A stretch of DNA of 64,000 bases from Bacillus renqingensis (GTDB lineage: Bacteria > Bacillota > Bacilli > Bacillales > Cytobacillaceae). Positions 7,929 through 16,331 of this stretch are shown in pieces (within the stretch, counting starts at the first letter, position 1; each line of letters opens with the position of its first letter). The stretch lies in assembly GCF_016464375.1 (NCBI RefSeq), contig NZ_JADDIU010000021.1, positions 1 through 64,000 of the forward strand, read 5' to 3'. The notes below the pieces were generated by a model. It did no database searches and was not told the origin of the DNA. It saw nothing but the letters and a program-made list of their open reading frames with translations. The position numbers and the translations under genes were made by a program.

Positions 7929-8438
7929 TTGGATAAGGCTGTTTTTATTCGCGAATCTATTTATTTTTTACATCGTTATATGATGAAAAGCCTGCAGAAA
8001 CAAGCGGAGGATCATGGTGTTACGATTCCGCAGGCAAGGGTAATTGGTGACGTATATGCTCATAAAATAGTAAGTATTAAACAACTGTCTCAAAATCTAA
8101 AAATGACCCAAAGTACAGTCTCGGATATCGTTGAAAGACTGGTTTCAAAAGGTTTTCTAGTAAAAACTGCAAATGCGAATGATAAACGGGTAGTAGATAT
8201 TTCCTTGTCTGCCGAACTTGCTGAAGATATAAATGAAAGCATATTGCAAATTGCAAATGAGTCATTAACAGGAGTATTAAATCTATTAACCCCTAATCAA
8301 CAGGAGAAAATAGTAGAGGGAATGCAGTTATTGGTTTCAGCTGTTAAGGAAAAAATGAAGGCAGAAGGAATGGATAATTATCAGTTCTTTGATATTTTGT
8401 ATTTTTCTAATGATCAAAACAATAAAAATAGGATTTAA
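7929..8438 (+). CDS. ydgG: MarR-family transcriptional regulator
   Basis: 169 residues from TTG 7929, which has GAAGGGGG nine bases upstream; longer frames would run through the operator. Winged-helix core: SIKQLSQNLKMTQSTVSDIVERLVSKGFLV, then the wing NANDKRVVDISL. The gene precedes an MMPL exporter exactly as ydgG precedes ydgH in B. subtilis, so it is assigned as the local repressor acting on the 7877-7902 palindrome. Inducer unknown. Confidence 0.85.
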   Translation: MDKAVFIRESIYFLHRYMMKSLQKQAEDHGVTIPQARVIGDVYAHKIVSIKQLSQNLKMTQSTVSDIVERLVSKGFLVKTANANDKRVVDISLSAELAEDINESILQIANESLTGVLNLLTPNQQEKIVEGMQLLVSAVKEKMKAEGMDNYQFFDILYFSNDQNNKNRI

Positions 8439-8459
8439 ATTGAAAATGGAGGATGCAGT

Positions 8460-11400
8460 GTGAGAAGGATTATTAAAGGCCGTTGGGCTATATTTGCAAT
8501 CTGGCTTATTGCGACTATAGTGCTTACGGTCATCCAACCAGATATCAATGCCATTCTGCGGCAAAAAGGACAGGAAGGTACGAGTAAAGACAGCCCATCC
8601 GTCATAGCAGATAATATAGTGAAAAAAATGGATACCACGAAAGGTACAAACAACCTTATCGTTTTCTATGATAAAAATAAAATTTCAAATGATGAAATGA
8701 AAGAAATCGGGGAAGCAGTAAAATCAATTAGTGATAGCAGCCGAGAACTTGGGGTTACAGATATCATTGATCCCTTCAGTATGCCCGATGCAAAAAGCTC
8801 TTTAGTTTCTAAAGACGGTACGACTCTAATGGTGAGCTATAAGCTTGATAAGAAGGCAAGAGAAATAGATGATATCAAAAAACAATTTGATCACAAACTC
8901 AAGGATGTACCTGTTAAGTATTATCTTAGCGGAGAAGACTTTATCAATAACGACTATCTAAAGGCATCCGAAGCAGGTGTTGAGAAGAGCGCCTCATTGA
9001 CGGTTGTATTTATTTTAGTCGTCCTTATCCTTGCATTTAGGTCTGTTGTTACCCCTTTGGTATCTTTATTGGCAGTGGCCTTTTCCTACCTGTGTTCCAT
9101 GGGGATTGCCGCTCAATTAATTGATAAAGCAGGATTTCCAGTCACAAGTCTTACCCAAATGCTGTTGGTTCTCATCCTCTTTGGGATTGGTACGGATTAC
9201 AATATCCTTCTTTTTAATCGATTTAAAGAAGAACTATCACATGGTCACTCGATAGATGATTCAATTGTAAATACCTATAAAACAGCGGGAAATACAATAG
9301 CTTATAGTATTGTCACGGTGTTTATTGCTTTCCTTGCTCTCGTCTTTTCCGAATCACCAATCTATCAATCTGGTGTCGTTGTCGTAATAGGTGTAACCAT
9401 ATTATTGTTGGAAATCTTGACTTTAACTCCTTTTATTATGAAGGTGCTGGGCAAAAAGGTATTCTGGCCATCTAAGAATGTCGGCAGTCATAAGGAAAAT
9501 AGGTTCTGGGGGAAAACATCTTCCCTTGCGACCAAGCACCCTATTATCATCACGGTCATCATTCTTTTCATAATCGGGCCAATGGTCTATTTCCACCAGG
9601 AAAAGCTTAACTTTGATACCGTTGGGGAACTTGGCAATAACTATCCTTCTTCCAAAGCGATTAATCTGGTTTCGGAGCATTTTGGTAAAGGCCAGTCAAT
9701 GCCTGCTACAGTTGTCATTGAAAATAGCAATGCCCTTGATAATAATGAATCCTTTGCCGTGATTGATAACGTAACGGAAAGACTTAAAAGTATAAAGGGA
9801 GTGAAGCAGGTTTCTTCCGTCACACAGCCTCAAGGAAAGAAGATTGACGATTTTTACGTTGACAGTCAAATGGAGTCTGTTACAGATGGCGTATCCCAAA
9901 CTCAAGGCGGTATTGACCAAATACATGATGGAATGAAGGAAGCAGAGGAAAAACTCGGGTCAGCGGACTTTTCTAAGGTTAACCAAATGGTTGACGGTAC
10001 TGCCAAGCTTCAAGATGGTATGACCGCCTTAACCAATGGATTAAAACAAATCCAAACTGGAATCGATGATGGGACAAGCAACCCCCAAACGATTTCGAAC
10101 GGTATAGCCGCTATAGAAACGAATCTTTCAAAGATGAATAGTGGAGTCGCAGTGCTGGCTGAAAATTATGGAAAGATGCAGGCTGGTTATAAGGAGATGG
10201 GAACTCATTATCAAGAGGCAGCCCAGGCGCTTCTCGGTGTAAAGAGTGCACTCTCGCAAATGCAATCAATGGCAGCTGCTTTAGGAAGCAGTTATGCCAA
10301 TTCTAAAACTGACATCAATTATCAAGCATTAAAGCAAACAATTGACCAGTTGTCATCGTCTTTAACTCAAATTACACCTGAGGGAATAAATACATTAAAT
10401 AAGAATTATAATGCAGTAACTGCCGGTTTTGCAACAGCGAATAAAAATCTTGCCAATATGAGCAGCGGTTTATCCCAAATGGCAGATGGTTTGAACAAAC
10501 TTAAAAACGGACTTGGAAAAGCATCTTCAGGAATCGGCACAATCGTAACCAATATGAACAGTGTAAACAATGGGCTCGGCCAGATGAAGTCAGGTCAGCA
10601 GCAGCTTGTAGCTGGTCTCAATGGATTTAATACGTTTGGGAAAAAACTATCAGATGTAAATGACGGGTTAAAGCAAATTTCTGATGGACTTGGACAAACA
10701 AATGGTTATTTAACTCAACTTCATACGAATAAGAACTTCTTTATTCCAAAGGAAGCTTTGACGAATAAGAACTTTAAAAAATCATTAGACGCATTTATGT
10801 CCAAGGATAGAAAGATCACAAAGATGACGGTTGTTTTGAGTGATGACCCTTATTCAAATGAAGCGTTAAATACAATCAACAAAATGAATACAACGGTTTC
10901 TGGTGGACTGAAAGGTACAGTCCTTTCAGATGCCAAGAGCGGGACATCTGGATCCAGTGCTACAACCAAAGACATGAACGATGTGCTATCTAGAGACCTG
11001 AACAAAACAACGATCATCGTTATTATAGGCGTATTGCTTGTACTGTTCTTTGTGATAAGATCCTTCTGGACACCGGTTTTCATCACTGCATCCCTTGTAG
11101 GGGCATACTATGCAGCGATGTTCATTACAAACTATATTTTCTTAGATTTGCAAGGGTATGAAGGTCTATCTTCCTTTGTTCCATTCTTCTCCTTTATCAT
11201 CATTGTAGCCTTGGGAGTAGATTATAGCATATTCTTAATGATGCGCTTTAAGGAATACCCACATCTGTCGCCTAAAGAGGCAATTGTTTTAGCTTCTAAG
11301 CATACAGGTGGTGTAATTATATCGGCAGTCATTATCCTAGGAGGTACCTTTGCGACACTTATACCTGCTGGAATGGTGCTTTTAACTGAATTGGCTATAG

Positions 11401-11543
11401 CAGTGATTATCGGCCTAGTCGTGCTATGCTTTGTACTGCTTCCTATCTTTGTTCCAGCATTGATGACTCTTCCGGAAACCCTTGCCAATTTAGCGTCAAG
11501 AAAAAAGGAAAAAGATTTACCGTTGGAGGAAAAAGTAATATAG
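8460..11543 (+). CDS. ydgH: MMPL-family RND exporter (YdgH-like)
   Basis: 1027 residues with GTG start and GGAGG six bases upstream, 21 bases after the regulator gene. Two repeats of one plus five helices: helix near residues 8-28, helices ~177-330 and ~360-380, then ~845-1010. Conserved MMPL proton-relay motifs GIGTDYNILLFNRFKEE and ALGVDYSIFLMMRFKE are both intact. The second extracytoplasmic loop (about residues 385-840) is unusually long and built of Gly/Asn/Gln-rich heptad-like repeats (GLKQI, GLNKLKNGL, GLGQMKSGQ), resembling the helical hairpin stalk of YhgE/Pip-type proteins. Probably exports lipids or hydrophobic toxic compounds using the proton gradient; substrate unknown. Confidence 0.88.
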   Translation: MRRIIKGRWAIFAIWLIATIVLTVIQPDINAILRQKGQEGTSKDSPSVIADNIVKKMDTTKGTNNLIVFYDKNKISNDEMKEIGEAVKSISDSSRELGVTDIIDPFSMPDAKSSLVSKDGTTLMVSYKLDKKAREIDDIKKQFDHKLKDVPVKYYLSGEDFINNDYLKASEAGVEKSASLTVVFILVVLILAFRSVVTPLVSLLAVAFSYLCSMGIAAQLIDKAGFPVTSLTQMLLVLILFGIGTDYNILLFNRFKEELSHGHSIDDSIVNTYKTAGNTIAYSIVTVFIAFLALVFSESPIYQSGVVVVIGVTILLLEILTLTPFIMKVLGKKVFWPSKNVGSHKENRFWGKTSSLATKHPIIITVIILFIIGPMVYFHQEKLNFDTVGELGNNYPSSKAINLVSEHFGKGQSMPATVVIENSNALDNNESFAVIDNVTERLKSIKGVKQVSSVTQPQGKKIDDFYVDSQMESVTDGVSQTQGGIDQIHDGMKEAEEKLGSADFSKVNQMVDGTAKLQDGMTALTNGLKQIQTGIDDGTSNPQTISNGIAAIETNLSKMNSGVAVLAENYGKMQAGYKEMGTHYQEAAQALLGVKSALSQMQSMAAALGSSYANSKTDINYQALKQTIDQLSSSLTQITPEGINTLNKNYNAVTAGFATANKNLANMSSGLSQMADGLNKLKNGLGKASSGIGTIVTNMNSVNNGLGQMKSGQQQLVAGLNGFNTFGKKLSDVNDGLKQISDGLGQTNGYLTQLHTNKNFFIPKEALTNKNFKKSLDAFMSKDRKITKMTVVLSDDPYSNEALNTINKMNTTVSGGLKGTVLSDAKSGTSGSSATTKDMNDVLSRDLNKTTIIVIIGVLLVLFFVIRSFWTPVFITASLVGAYYAAMFITNYIFLDLQGYEGLSSFVPFFSFIIIVALGVDYSIFLMMRFKEYPHLSPKEAIVLASKHTGGVIISAVIILGGTFATLIPAGMVLLTELAIAVIIGLVVLCFVLLPIFVPALMTLPETLANLASRKKEKDLPLEEKVI

Positions 11544-11582
11544 CATGGAACCCACCCAAAAAGGGACATGTAGGGATCCACT

Positions 11583-11632
11583 AAACAAGCTGACTCTCAT
11601 TTCGCATTTCGGAAGTGAGAGTCAGCTTGTTT
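11583..11632 (+). terminator. Terminator after ydgH
   Basis: 17-bp stem, AAACAAGCTGACTCTCA paired with TGAGAGTCAGCTTGTTT, about 40 bp after the stop codon. Confidence 0.85.
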
Positions 11633-11650
11633 TATACTATAATTTAAAGT

Positions 11651-11812
11651 TTTTGACTTTGAGAAATGTCCAGCTCAGTGTTCTAGCTGCGATAGACCTA
11701 CAATAAGGAAGGCTTCGACAGCCTCAGCGTGGCACGAAGAAAAAGCGATAGATTTTTCGAGGAGGCCATACACCGCTGACCAAGGAGCCTTGCGTTTTTC
11801 TTACTTGAATAT
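11651..11812. repeat. Dispersed intergenic repeat, copy 1
   Basis: Contains GTCCAGCTC, AAGGAAGGCTTCGACAGC and AAAAAGCGATAG with TTTTTCGAGGAG, shared with 41508-41625; a relative with the opening TTGAGAATTGTCTAGCTCC occurs at 59025-59147. This is the kind of 100-160 bp palindromic element commonly found between Bacillus genes. Confidence 0.65.
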
Positions 11813-11894
11813 GAATGGGGAAAAAGGAAAATACTTTTATTGCAATAATAAATTATAATAAATCATCTTATTTGGAGGGGGATGTCTCTGAAAC

Positions 11895-12398
11895 ATGCTG
11901 ATGGAGCGTTTAATCTTAATAGCCATGTGGCTATTCGGCTTTGTTGCCTTTATTCTGTTCATTCCACGTAAAGAATGGCGCAAGGGATTTTTAGCATTCT
12001 TAATGTTTCAAGCCGTTATCTGGCTTTGTGATATGCCTTCTTTTCAATTTGAATTGTTAAGTGCACCTGTACGGGAGTTCCCAAAAGCGACAGATCTCCC
12101 CCTTACGATTGATTATTTTTTTTATCCAGTATTGTTTTCCATTTTTTACGTCAAAAAGAGAGAAAAGGGCAGACCATGGTCTAGAATTTCATCCTTTTTT
12201 GTATGGATTTCTGTCATCACATTGTTAGATGTTGTTATCGAGAGATATACAGGTTTATTAGAATATAAATTGTTGACGTGGTATGGAATGTGGATTTACA
12301 TGGGGTTTCTCTTTTACGTGAGTCAAGTCCTTTGTAATTGGTTCTTTAAGGAAAAATCCTTGTTTCAAGCGGAGTGGTGGGGACATAATGAGGATTGA
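11895..12398 (+). CDS. CBO0543-type four/five-helix membrane protein
   Basis: 167 residues, nearly all membrane helices. LFIPRKEWRKGFLAF, the acidic/aromatic centre and IERYTGLLEYKLLTWYGMW resemble the CBO0543 family of uncharacterised Bacillus membrane proteins. The ATG follows GGAGGGGG at a somewhat long distance of 13 bases. It overlaps the next, related gene by 11 bases. Function unknown. Confidence 0.7.
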   Translation: MLMERLILIAMWLFGFVAFILFIPRKEWRKGFLAFLMFQAVIWLCDMPSFQFELLSAPVREFPKATDLPLTIDYFFYPVLFSIFYVKKREKGRPWSRISSFFVWISVITLLDVVIERYTGLLEYKLLTWYGMWIYMGFLFYVSQVLCNWFFKEKSLFQAEWWGHNED

Positions 12399-12855
12399 AT
12401 GGTGGATCATATTATCTGTGTACGCAGTATCAACGGGAATTCTTCTCTTCATCCCGAAAAATAAAATTCGACTTGCGGTAGTCGCTTTTTTGTTCAATCA
12501 GATTGTTACTTTTCTTATAGGTTTAGTGGTCGTAGAGTGGGGGCTGCTTGAATACCCTGTTCGTTGTTTTGCTTCAATTAATCGGGCTAGCTTCACGTTT
12601 GAGTACTATGCTTTTCCAACTGTATGTGCCGCCTTTAATGTATGGTATCCCAGCAATCGAAGTATTTTCATTCAATTGGGGTATTATGCTGGATTTTGTT
12701 CTGTGATGACTATCGGTGAAGTCATTATCGAAAAATATACCAATCTCATCAAATACTTACACTGGGAATGGTATATTTCTTGGGTTTCAATATGTCTTAC
12801 GTTATTTATAGTGCGTTTACTTTGTGTCTGGTTTTTCGCAAAGGGGAAAGTGTAG
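12388..12855 (+). CDS. CBO0543-type membrane protein, paralogue of preceding gene
   Basis: 155 residues with the same pattern as its neighbour: ILLFIPKNKIRLAVVAFL at the start and IIEKYTNLIKYLHWEWYISW near the end correspond to LFIPRKEWRKGFLAFL and IERYTGLLEYKLLTWYGMW. Translation is coupled through an 11-base overlap (AGTGGTGGGG upstream serves as ribosome site). The pair probably forms a heteromeric membrane complex (inference). No known function. Confidence 0.72.
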   Translation: MRIEWWIILSVYAVSTGILLFIPKNKIRLAVVAFLFNQIVTFLIGLVVVEWGLLEYPVRCFASINRASFTFEYYAFPTVCAAFNVWYPSNRSIFIQLGYYAGFCSVMTIGEVIIEKYTNLIKYLHWEWYISWVSICLTLFIVRLLCVWFFAKGKV

Positions 12856-13247
12856 AAATAGCTAACCGTATACAAAACCATTGCATGATATTTTAAATGG
12901 CTTTATTGCCTTGTGTATCATTTCTGCTGTTTTTTTGTTAAGATTTAAAGTACAATAAAAGTGGGAATTTTCAAATTATGATAGTTTATTCTAAAATAAA
13001 GGTGCAAAATCTTAAATCCTTTGTTAAATATTCGATTTAGAGATATGATCTTACTGTAACAAAGGAGAATCTTGAATTATCATGATGTCGAAAAAAATCG
13101 GTTGGCTCTCTTGTTTTTCATTTCCTATTAATAATCGACTGAAGTACTTCTGCCCAAGCAAAACGAGGCATCCTGCAAATACTTATAATGTACATACCGG
13201 TCCCAATGGATCTATTATTCAAGAAAAAGGCGGTTTGGAGGTGCCCA
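12856..13247. other. Intergenic region with a SigA promoter
   Basis: Holds a good promoter (TTGTTA 13021-13026, 17-bp spacer, TATGAT 13044-13049) and AAAGGAG at 13061, followed by a TTG-started 19-codon frame (13073-13132) that could be a leader peptide or a truncated gene. The next real gene starts at 13248. Nothing else recognised. Confidence 0.5.
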
Positions 13248-13733
13248 ATGCATCAATTAATCTTCATGAAGTTTGGGGCAACAGACTTTGATAAATATTT
13301 CCAACTTGTATCGAATGAACAAGTTATGGCACAGATTACAGAACGGGCAATTCCATTAGAAGAGGCTCAAGTAAACTATCAAAAGTTATTAGAACGTAAC
13401 GAAAAATATGAGCAATATGGCTCGTATAAAGTTTACGATAGTATGACGGGTGAGTTTATTGGACTTGGGCATTTAACATTAAATGAAAACAAAATCGAAG
13501 AGGCTGAAATTGGTTACATGATATTACCGAAATATTGGGGGAAAGGATATGGTAGTACAATTGCAAAACAATTGATTGAATCAGCTAAACAAACAAATTT
13601 GAATATCCTGAAGGCAATTATTGATCCAAAAAATATCCCCTCAAGAAAAATATTAATAAAACAAGGATTTTCATCAGAGAAGGTTTGTGAAATCGATGGC
13701 TTACCTGGGGAAATTTTAGCTAGGTTTTTATAG
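13248..13733 (+). CDS. GNAT-family N-acetyltransferase
   Basis: 161 residues. GNAT motifs: FIGLGHLTLNE (strand 4), AEIGYMILPKYWGKGYGSTIAKQLIESA (acetyl-CoA pyrophosphate loop), and IDPKNIPSRKILIKQGF near the C-terminus, the pattern of RimJ/RimL-type enzymes. The ATG at 13248 is chosen because GGAGGTG lies four bases upstream; in-frame codons further 5' lack any ribosome site. Expressed from the promoter at 13021 with a ~200-nt leader. Substrate unknown. Confidence 0.85.
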   Translation: MHQLIFMKFGATDFDKYFQLVSNEQVMAQITERAIPLEEAQVNYQKLLERNEKYEQYGSYKVYDSMTGEFIGLGHLTLNENKIEEAEIGYMILPKYWGKGYGSTIAKQLIESAKQTNLNILKAIIDPKNIPSRKILIKQGFSSEKVCEIDGLPGEILARFL

Positions 13734-13897
13734 CGGATGAAAAATATACCCGATATGAAACAAATATAATTCCGTCCGTATGAGCACATCTCTTGAAGTC
13801 ATACTTGAACCAGCGAGGCACGTGCTCCGATAAATTATGTGTAACAAATCATTAACTGATTTAGAAAAAAAATTCATCCTAGGGAGGGCAAGTCATT

Positions 13898-14458
13898 TTG
13901 AAATTAAGAAATCAAATAGCTGCATATGAACCCCACAATGAACAAGAAGCAAAAGATCAGGAAGTCATGTTACGGTATATTGATACCTTTCCTGATATTT
14001 TGACACGGAAAAATGAATTTGCCCATTTCTCTTCTTCTGCTTGGACTGTGAACAAGGACCGTACGAAAGTCTTGATGGCCTTTCATAATATTTATCAGTC
14101 TTGGTCTTGGTTGGGGGGACATGCAGACGGTGATGATCATCTTCTCCGTGTTGCTTTAAGGGAAACCAGGGAGGAAACGGGTTTAACGACTATCAAACCG
14201 CTATCCGATGAAATCTATTCGCTGGAAATCCTCGGGGTGGATGGACATGTGAAAAATGGCAGCCATGTCGCCACACATGTTCATCTGAATGTGACGTATC
14301 TCATTGAAGCGGATGAAAACGAAAGGACGCAGATCAAGCCGGATGAAAACAGTGCCATTCAATGGATGACATTAGCTGAAGCCGTGGAAAAATGCAGCGA
14401 ACCATATATGAGAATTATCTACCAAAAATTGAACGATAAATTAAAAGTATATGCTTAA
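13898..14458 (+). CDS. Nudix hydrolase
   Basis: 186 residues; hydrolyses nucleoside diphosphate-linked compounds with a divalent metal. The Nudix box GGHADGDDHLLRVALRETRE followed by ETGL fits G-x5-[E]-x7-REUXEEXGU, except that the first acidic residue is Asp instead of Glu. The catalytic REtrEE helix is intact. TTG start preceded by GGAGGGC at nine bases. It belongs to the larger Nudix proteins that keep an N-terminal helical region of about 50 residues. Lies just upstream of the riboflavin operon in the same direction but is separated by its promoter and riboswitches. Confidence 0.88.
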   Translation: MKLRNQIAAYEPHNEQEAKDQEVMLRYIDTFPDILTRKNEFAHFSSSAWTVNKDRTKVLMAFHNIYQSWSWLGGHADGDDHLLRVALRETREETGLTTIKPLSDEIYSLEILGVDGHVKNGSHVATHVHLNVTYLIEADENERTQIKPDENSAIQWMTLAEAVEKCSEPYMRIIYQKLNDKLKVYA

Positions 14459-14656
14459 AGGGAAACTGACCAAAGAAAAGGATTGCCCTTAAAGTGATCA
14501 ACATGAATTTAGGCGCAGGGAATTCAAAAGAGTTAAATTGAATGAACCCAATAAATCGTCTATTGGAAGTACTAATTCCGGAGCCGGTCTTCTGCTGTGA
14601 TGAAACCAGCAAGAAATAATTGTTTTTCAATTCGCTAGCCTTTCCATTTCATAAAG

Positions 14657-14665
14657 TGCTATAAT
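14657..14665 (+). promoter_or_regulatory. Promoter of the riboflavin operon
   Basis: Extended -10 TGCTATAAT, 19 bp before the first FMN aptamer; no strong -35. Transcription would start near 14672. Confidence 0.6.
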
Positions 14666-14683
14666 GGATACGAATAAAAATCA

Positions 14684-14807
14684 ATCCTTCGGGGTCGGGT
14701 GAAATTCCCAATCGACGGTGATGAAGAAATTCTAAGCCCGTGAGCCTTTTTAGGCAGGATTTGGTGTGAATCCAAAGCCGACAGTATAGTCTGGATGGGA
14801 GAAGGAT
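14684..14807 (+). promoter_or_regulatory. FMN riboswitch (RFN element) 1
   Basis: P1 is ATCCTTC (14684-14690) with GAAGGAT (14801-14807). In between are all the conserved RFN blocks: GGGGTCGGGTGAAATTCCCA, CGACGGTGATGAAG, AGCCCGTGAGCC, GGATTTGGTGTGAATCC, and CCGACAGTATAGTCTGGATG. It binds FMN and controls transcription of ribDEAH through terminator 14888-14931. Confidence 0.96.
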
Positions 14808-14887
14808 GTAGAGCGGTACTTATTTCCTTATGAAGAAAAATACCCTTCAAAAGGTTTATTTAGTGATGCTTTAAACAAATAACTCCT

Positions 14888-14931
14888 AACAACCCCGTAG
14901 AGATTGATCTATGGGGTTGTTTTTTGTTTTT
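14888..14931 (+). terminator. Riboswitch 1 terminator
   Basis: 13-bp stem AACAACCCCGTAG / CTATGGGGTTGTT (one G-U pair) followed by TTTTTGTTTTTTT; expression platform of the first RFN element. Confidence 0.92.
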
Positions 14932-14955
14932 TTAAAATACAATTTGATATGCATT

Positions 14956-15080
14956 GTCCTTCGGGGTCGGGTGAAATTCCCAATCGACGGTGATGAAGAA
15001 ATTCTAAGCCCGTGAGCCTTTTAAAGGCAGGATTTGGTGTGAATCCAAAGCCGACAGTATAGTCTGGATGGGAGAAGGAC
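14956..15080 (+). promoter_or_regulatory. FMN riboswitch (RFN element) 2
   Basis: Begins 272 bp after the first one and is nearly identical to it; apart from the last base pair of P1 (GTCCTTC/GAAGGAC) the only difference is in the variable hairpin (CCTTTTAAAGG versus CCTTTTTAGG). The region after it (GAAGAAAAATACCCTTCA, GGCTTATTTAGTG) also matches the region after element 1, so the whole control unit was duplicated. Confidence 0.96.
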
Positions 15081-15164
15081 GTATGAGCAATGGTAACAAG
15101 CTTTTGAAGAAAAATACCCTTCATGAGGCTTATTTAGTGCAGCCATTTTTACATACACTCTCCT

Positions 15165-15203
15165 AAACTCCTTAGTTGACCGATTCTAAGGAGTTTTCTA
15201 TTT
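15165..15203 (+). terminator. Riboswitch 2 terminator
   Basis: 11-bp perfect stem AAACTCCTTAG / CTAAGGAGTTT, 10-nt loop, then TTCTATTTG. The stem sequence differs from terminator 1 although the aptamers are nearly identical. It lies 36 bp before the ribD start. Confidence 0.88.
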
Positions 15204-15238
15204 GTTATAAAAAGTATTGACAGATGGGAGGGAAGATG

Positions 15239-16321
15239 ATGAAAGATGAGTTTTATATGGATTTTGCATTGAAATTGGCACAGGCCGCTGAAGGACAAAC
15301 GGCACCGAATCCTATGGTGGGAGCTGTCATTGTAAAGGATGGCGAAATAGTCGGATTTGGGGCACATTTGAAAGCAGGCAGCCCGCATGCTGAGGTCCAC
15401 GCACTGCAAATGGCAGGCAACCGCGCCAAAGGAAGTACGGTTTATGTGACACTCGAGCCGTGCAGCCATTATGGAAAAACACCCCCATGTGCCACGGCGC
15501 TGATTGAATCCGGTGTAAAGCGTGTGGTTATTGCCACAATGGATCCAAACCCGTTGGTTGCAGGCAAGGGGATTGCGCTATTGCGAGACGCTGGAATTGA
15601 AGTAACATCAGGCGTTTTAAAGAAGCAGGCTGATGCACTAAATGAAGCATTCTTTTACTTTATTCAGCAACAGAAACCATTTATAACATTGAAACAGGCG
15701 ATTACGCTCGATGGAAAAATCTCGGCGCAGTCCGGTGTTGGGGAACAGATAACCGGCAGTGAGGTACAGCATGATGTGCATAATGACCGCGGGAATCACG
15801 ATGCCATTTTAGTCGGGATTGGAACCATTTTTTCCGACAATCCGAGTCTAACAAATCGACTGGGCAAGACGAAAAGACAACCCATTCGTATCATTTTAGA
15901 TACGCATTTAAGAATAACGAACGATAAACAGGTGCTAACAGACGGACGGGCACCCACATGGATTGTTACCGGATCAGAGGTAACAGTTGAAAAGATGGCC
16001 AGCTTTCAACAACCGCATGTAGAAATCATCCAACTTTCGCAGCCGACGATTGACATAAACGAGCTGTTAATAGAGCTTGGCAAGCGCCAGGTGATGAAGC
16101 TATACGTTGAAGGGGGAAAAACCGTCAATGCCAGTTTTTTAAAATCAGGTTCTGTGAATCAATTGATTACGTATGTAGCGCCAAAAATTGTTGGTGGGTC
16201 TGAAGCAGTCCCGATGTTTGGAGATTTAAGTGTTCAGCAAATGACAGCTGCCTTTAAACTGAAATTTCAACAGATTGATGTCATGGGTGAGGATTTAAAA
16301 ATAACCTCCGTATTGAAATGA
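15239..16321 (+). CDS. ribD: Riboflavin deaminase/reductase
   Basis: 360 residues, bifunctional cytoplasmic enzyme of riboflavin synthesis: N-terminal deaminase (zinc ligands His50 in HAEVH, with catalytic Glu52, and the two Cys of EPCSHYGKTPPC) and C-terminal NADPH reductase (LKQAITLDGKIS, AILVGIGTIFSDNPSLTNR, LYVEGGKTVNASF). ATG 15239 has GGGAGGGA five bases upstream; neighbouring ATGs at 15236 and 15224 are badly placed. First gene after the tandem FMN switches; it converts the RibA product into 5-amino-6-ribitylaminouracil phosphate. Confidence 0.96.
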   Translation: MKDEFYMDFALKLAQAAEGQTAPNPMVGAVIVKDGEIVGFGAHLKAGSPHAEVHALQMAGNRAKGSTVYVTLEPCSHYGKTPPCATALIESGVKRVVIATMDPNPLVAGKGIALLRDAGIEVTSGVLKKQADALNEAFFYFIQQQKPFITLKQAITLDGKISAQSGVGEQITGSEVQHDVHNDRGNHDAILVGIGTIFSDNPSLTNRLGKTKRQPIRIILDTHLRITNDKQVLTDGRAPTWIVTGSEVTVEKMASFQQPHVEIIQLSQPTIDINELLIELGKRQVMKLYVEGGKTVNASFLKSGSVNQLITYVAPKIVGGSEAVPMFGDLSVQQMTAAFKLKFQQIDVMGEDLKITSVLK

Positions 16322-16331
16322 GGTGTTGGTT

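Noticed and set aside
13082-13291. 69-residue frame upstream of the GNAT gene
   Set aside because: Overlaps the GNAT start in another frame, ribosome site is 14 bases away, composition unlike a protein.
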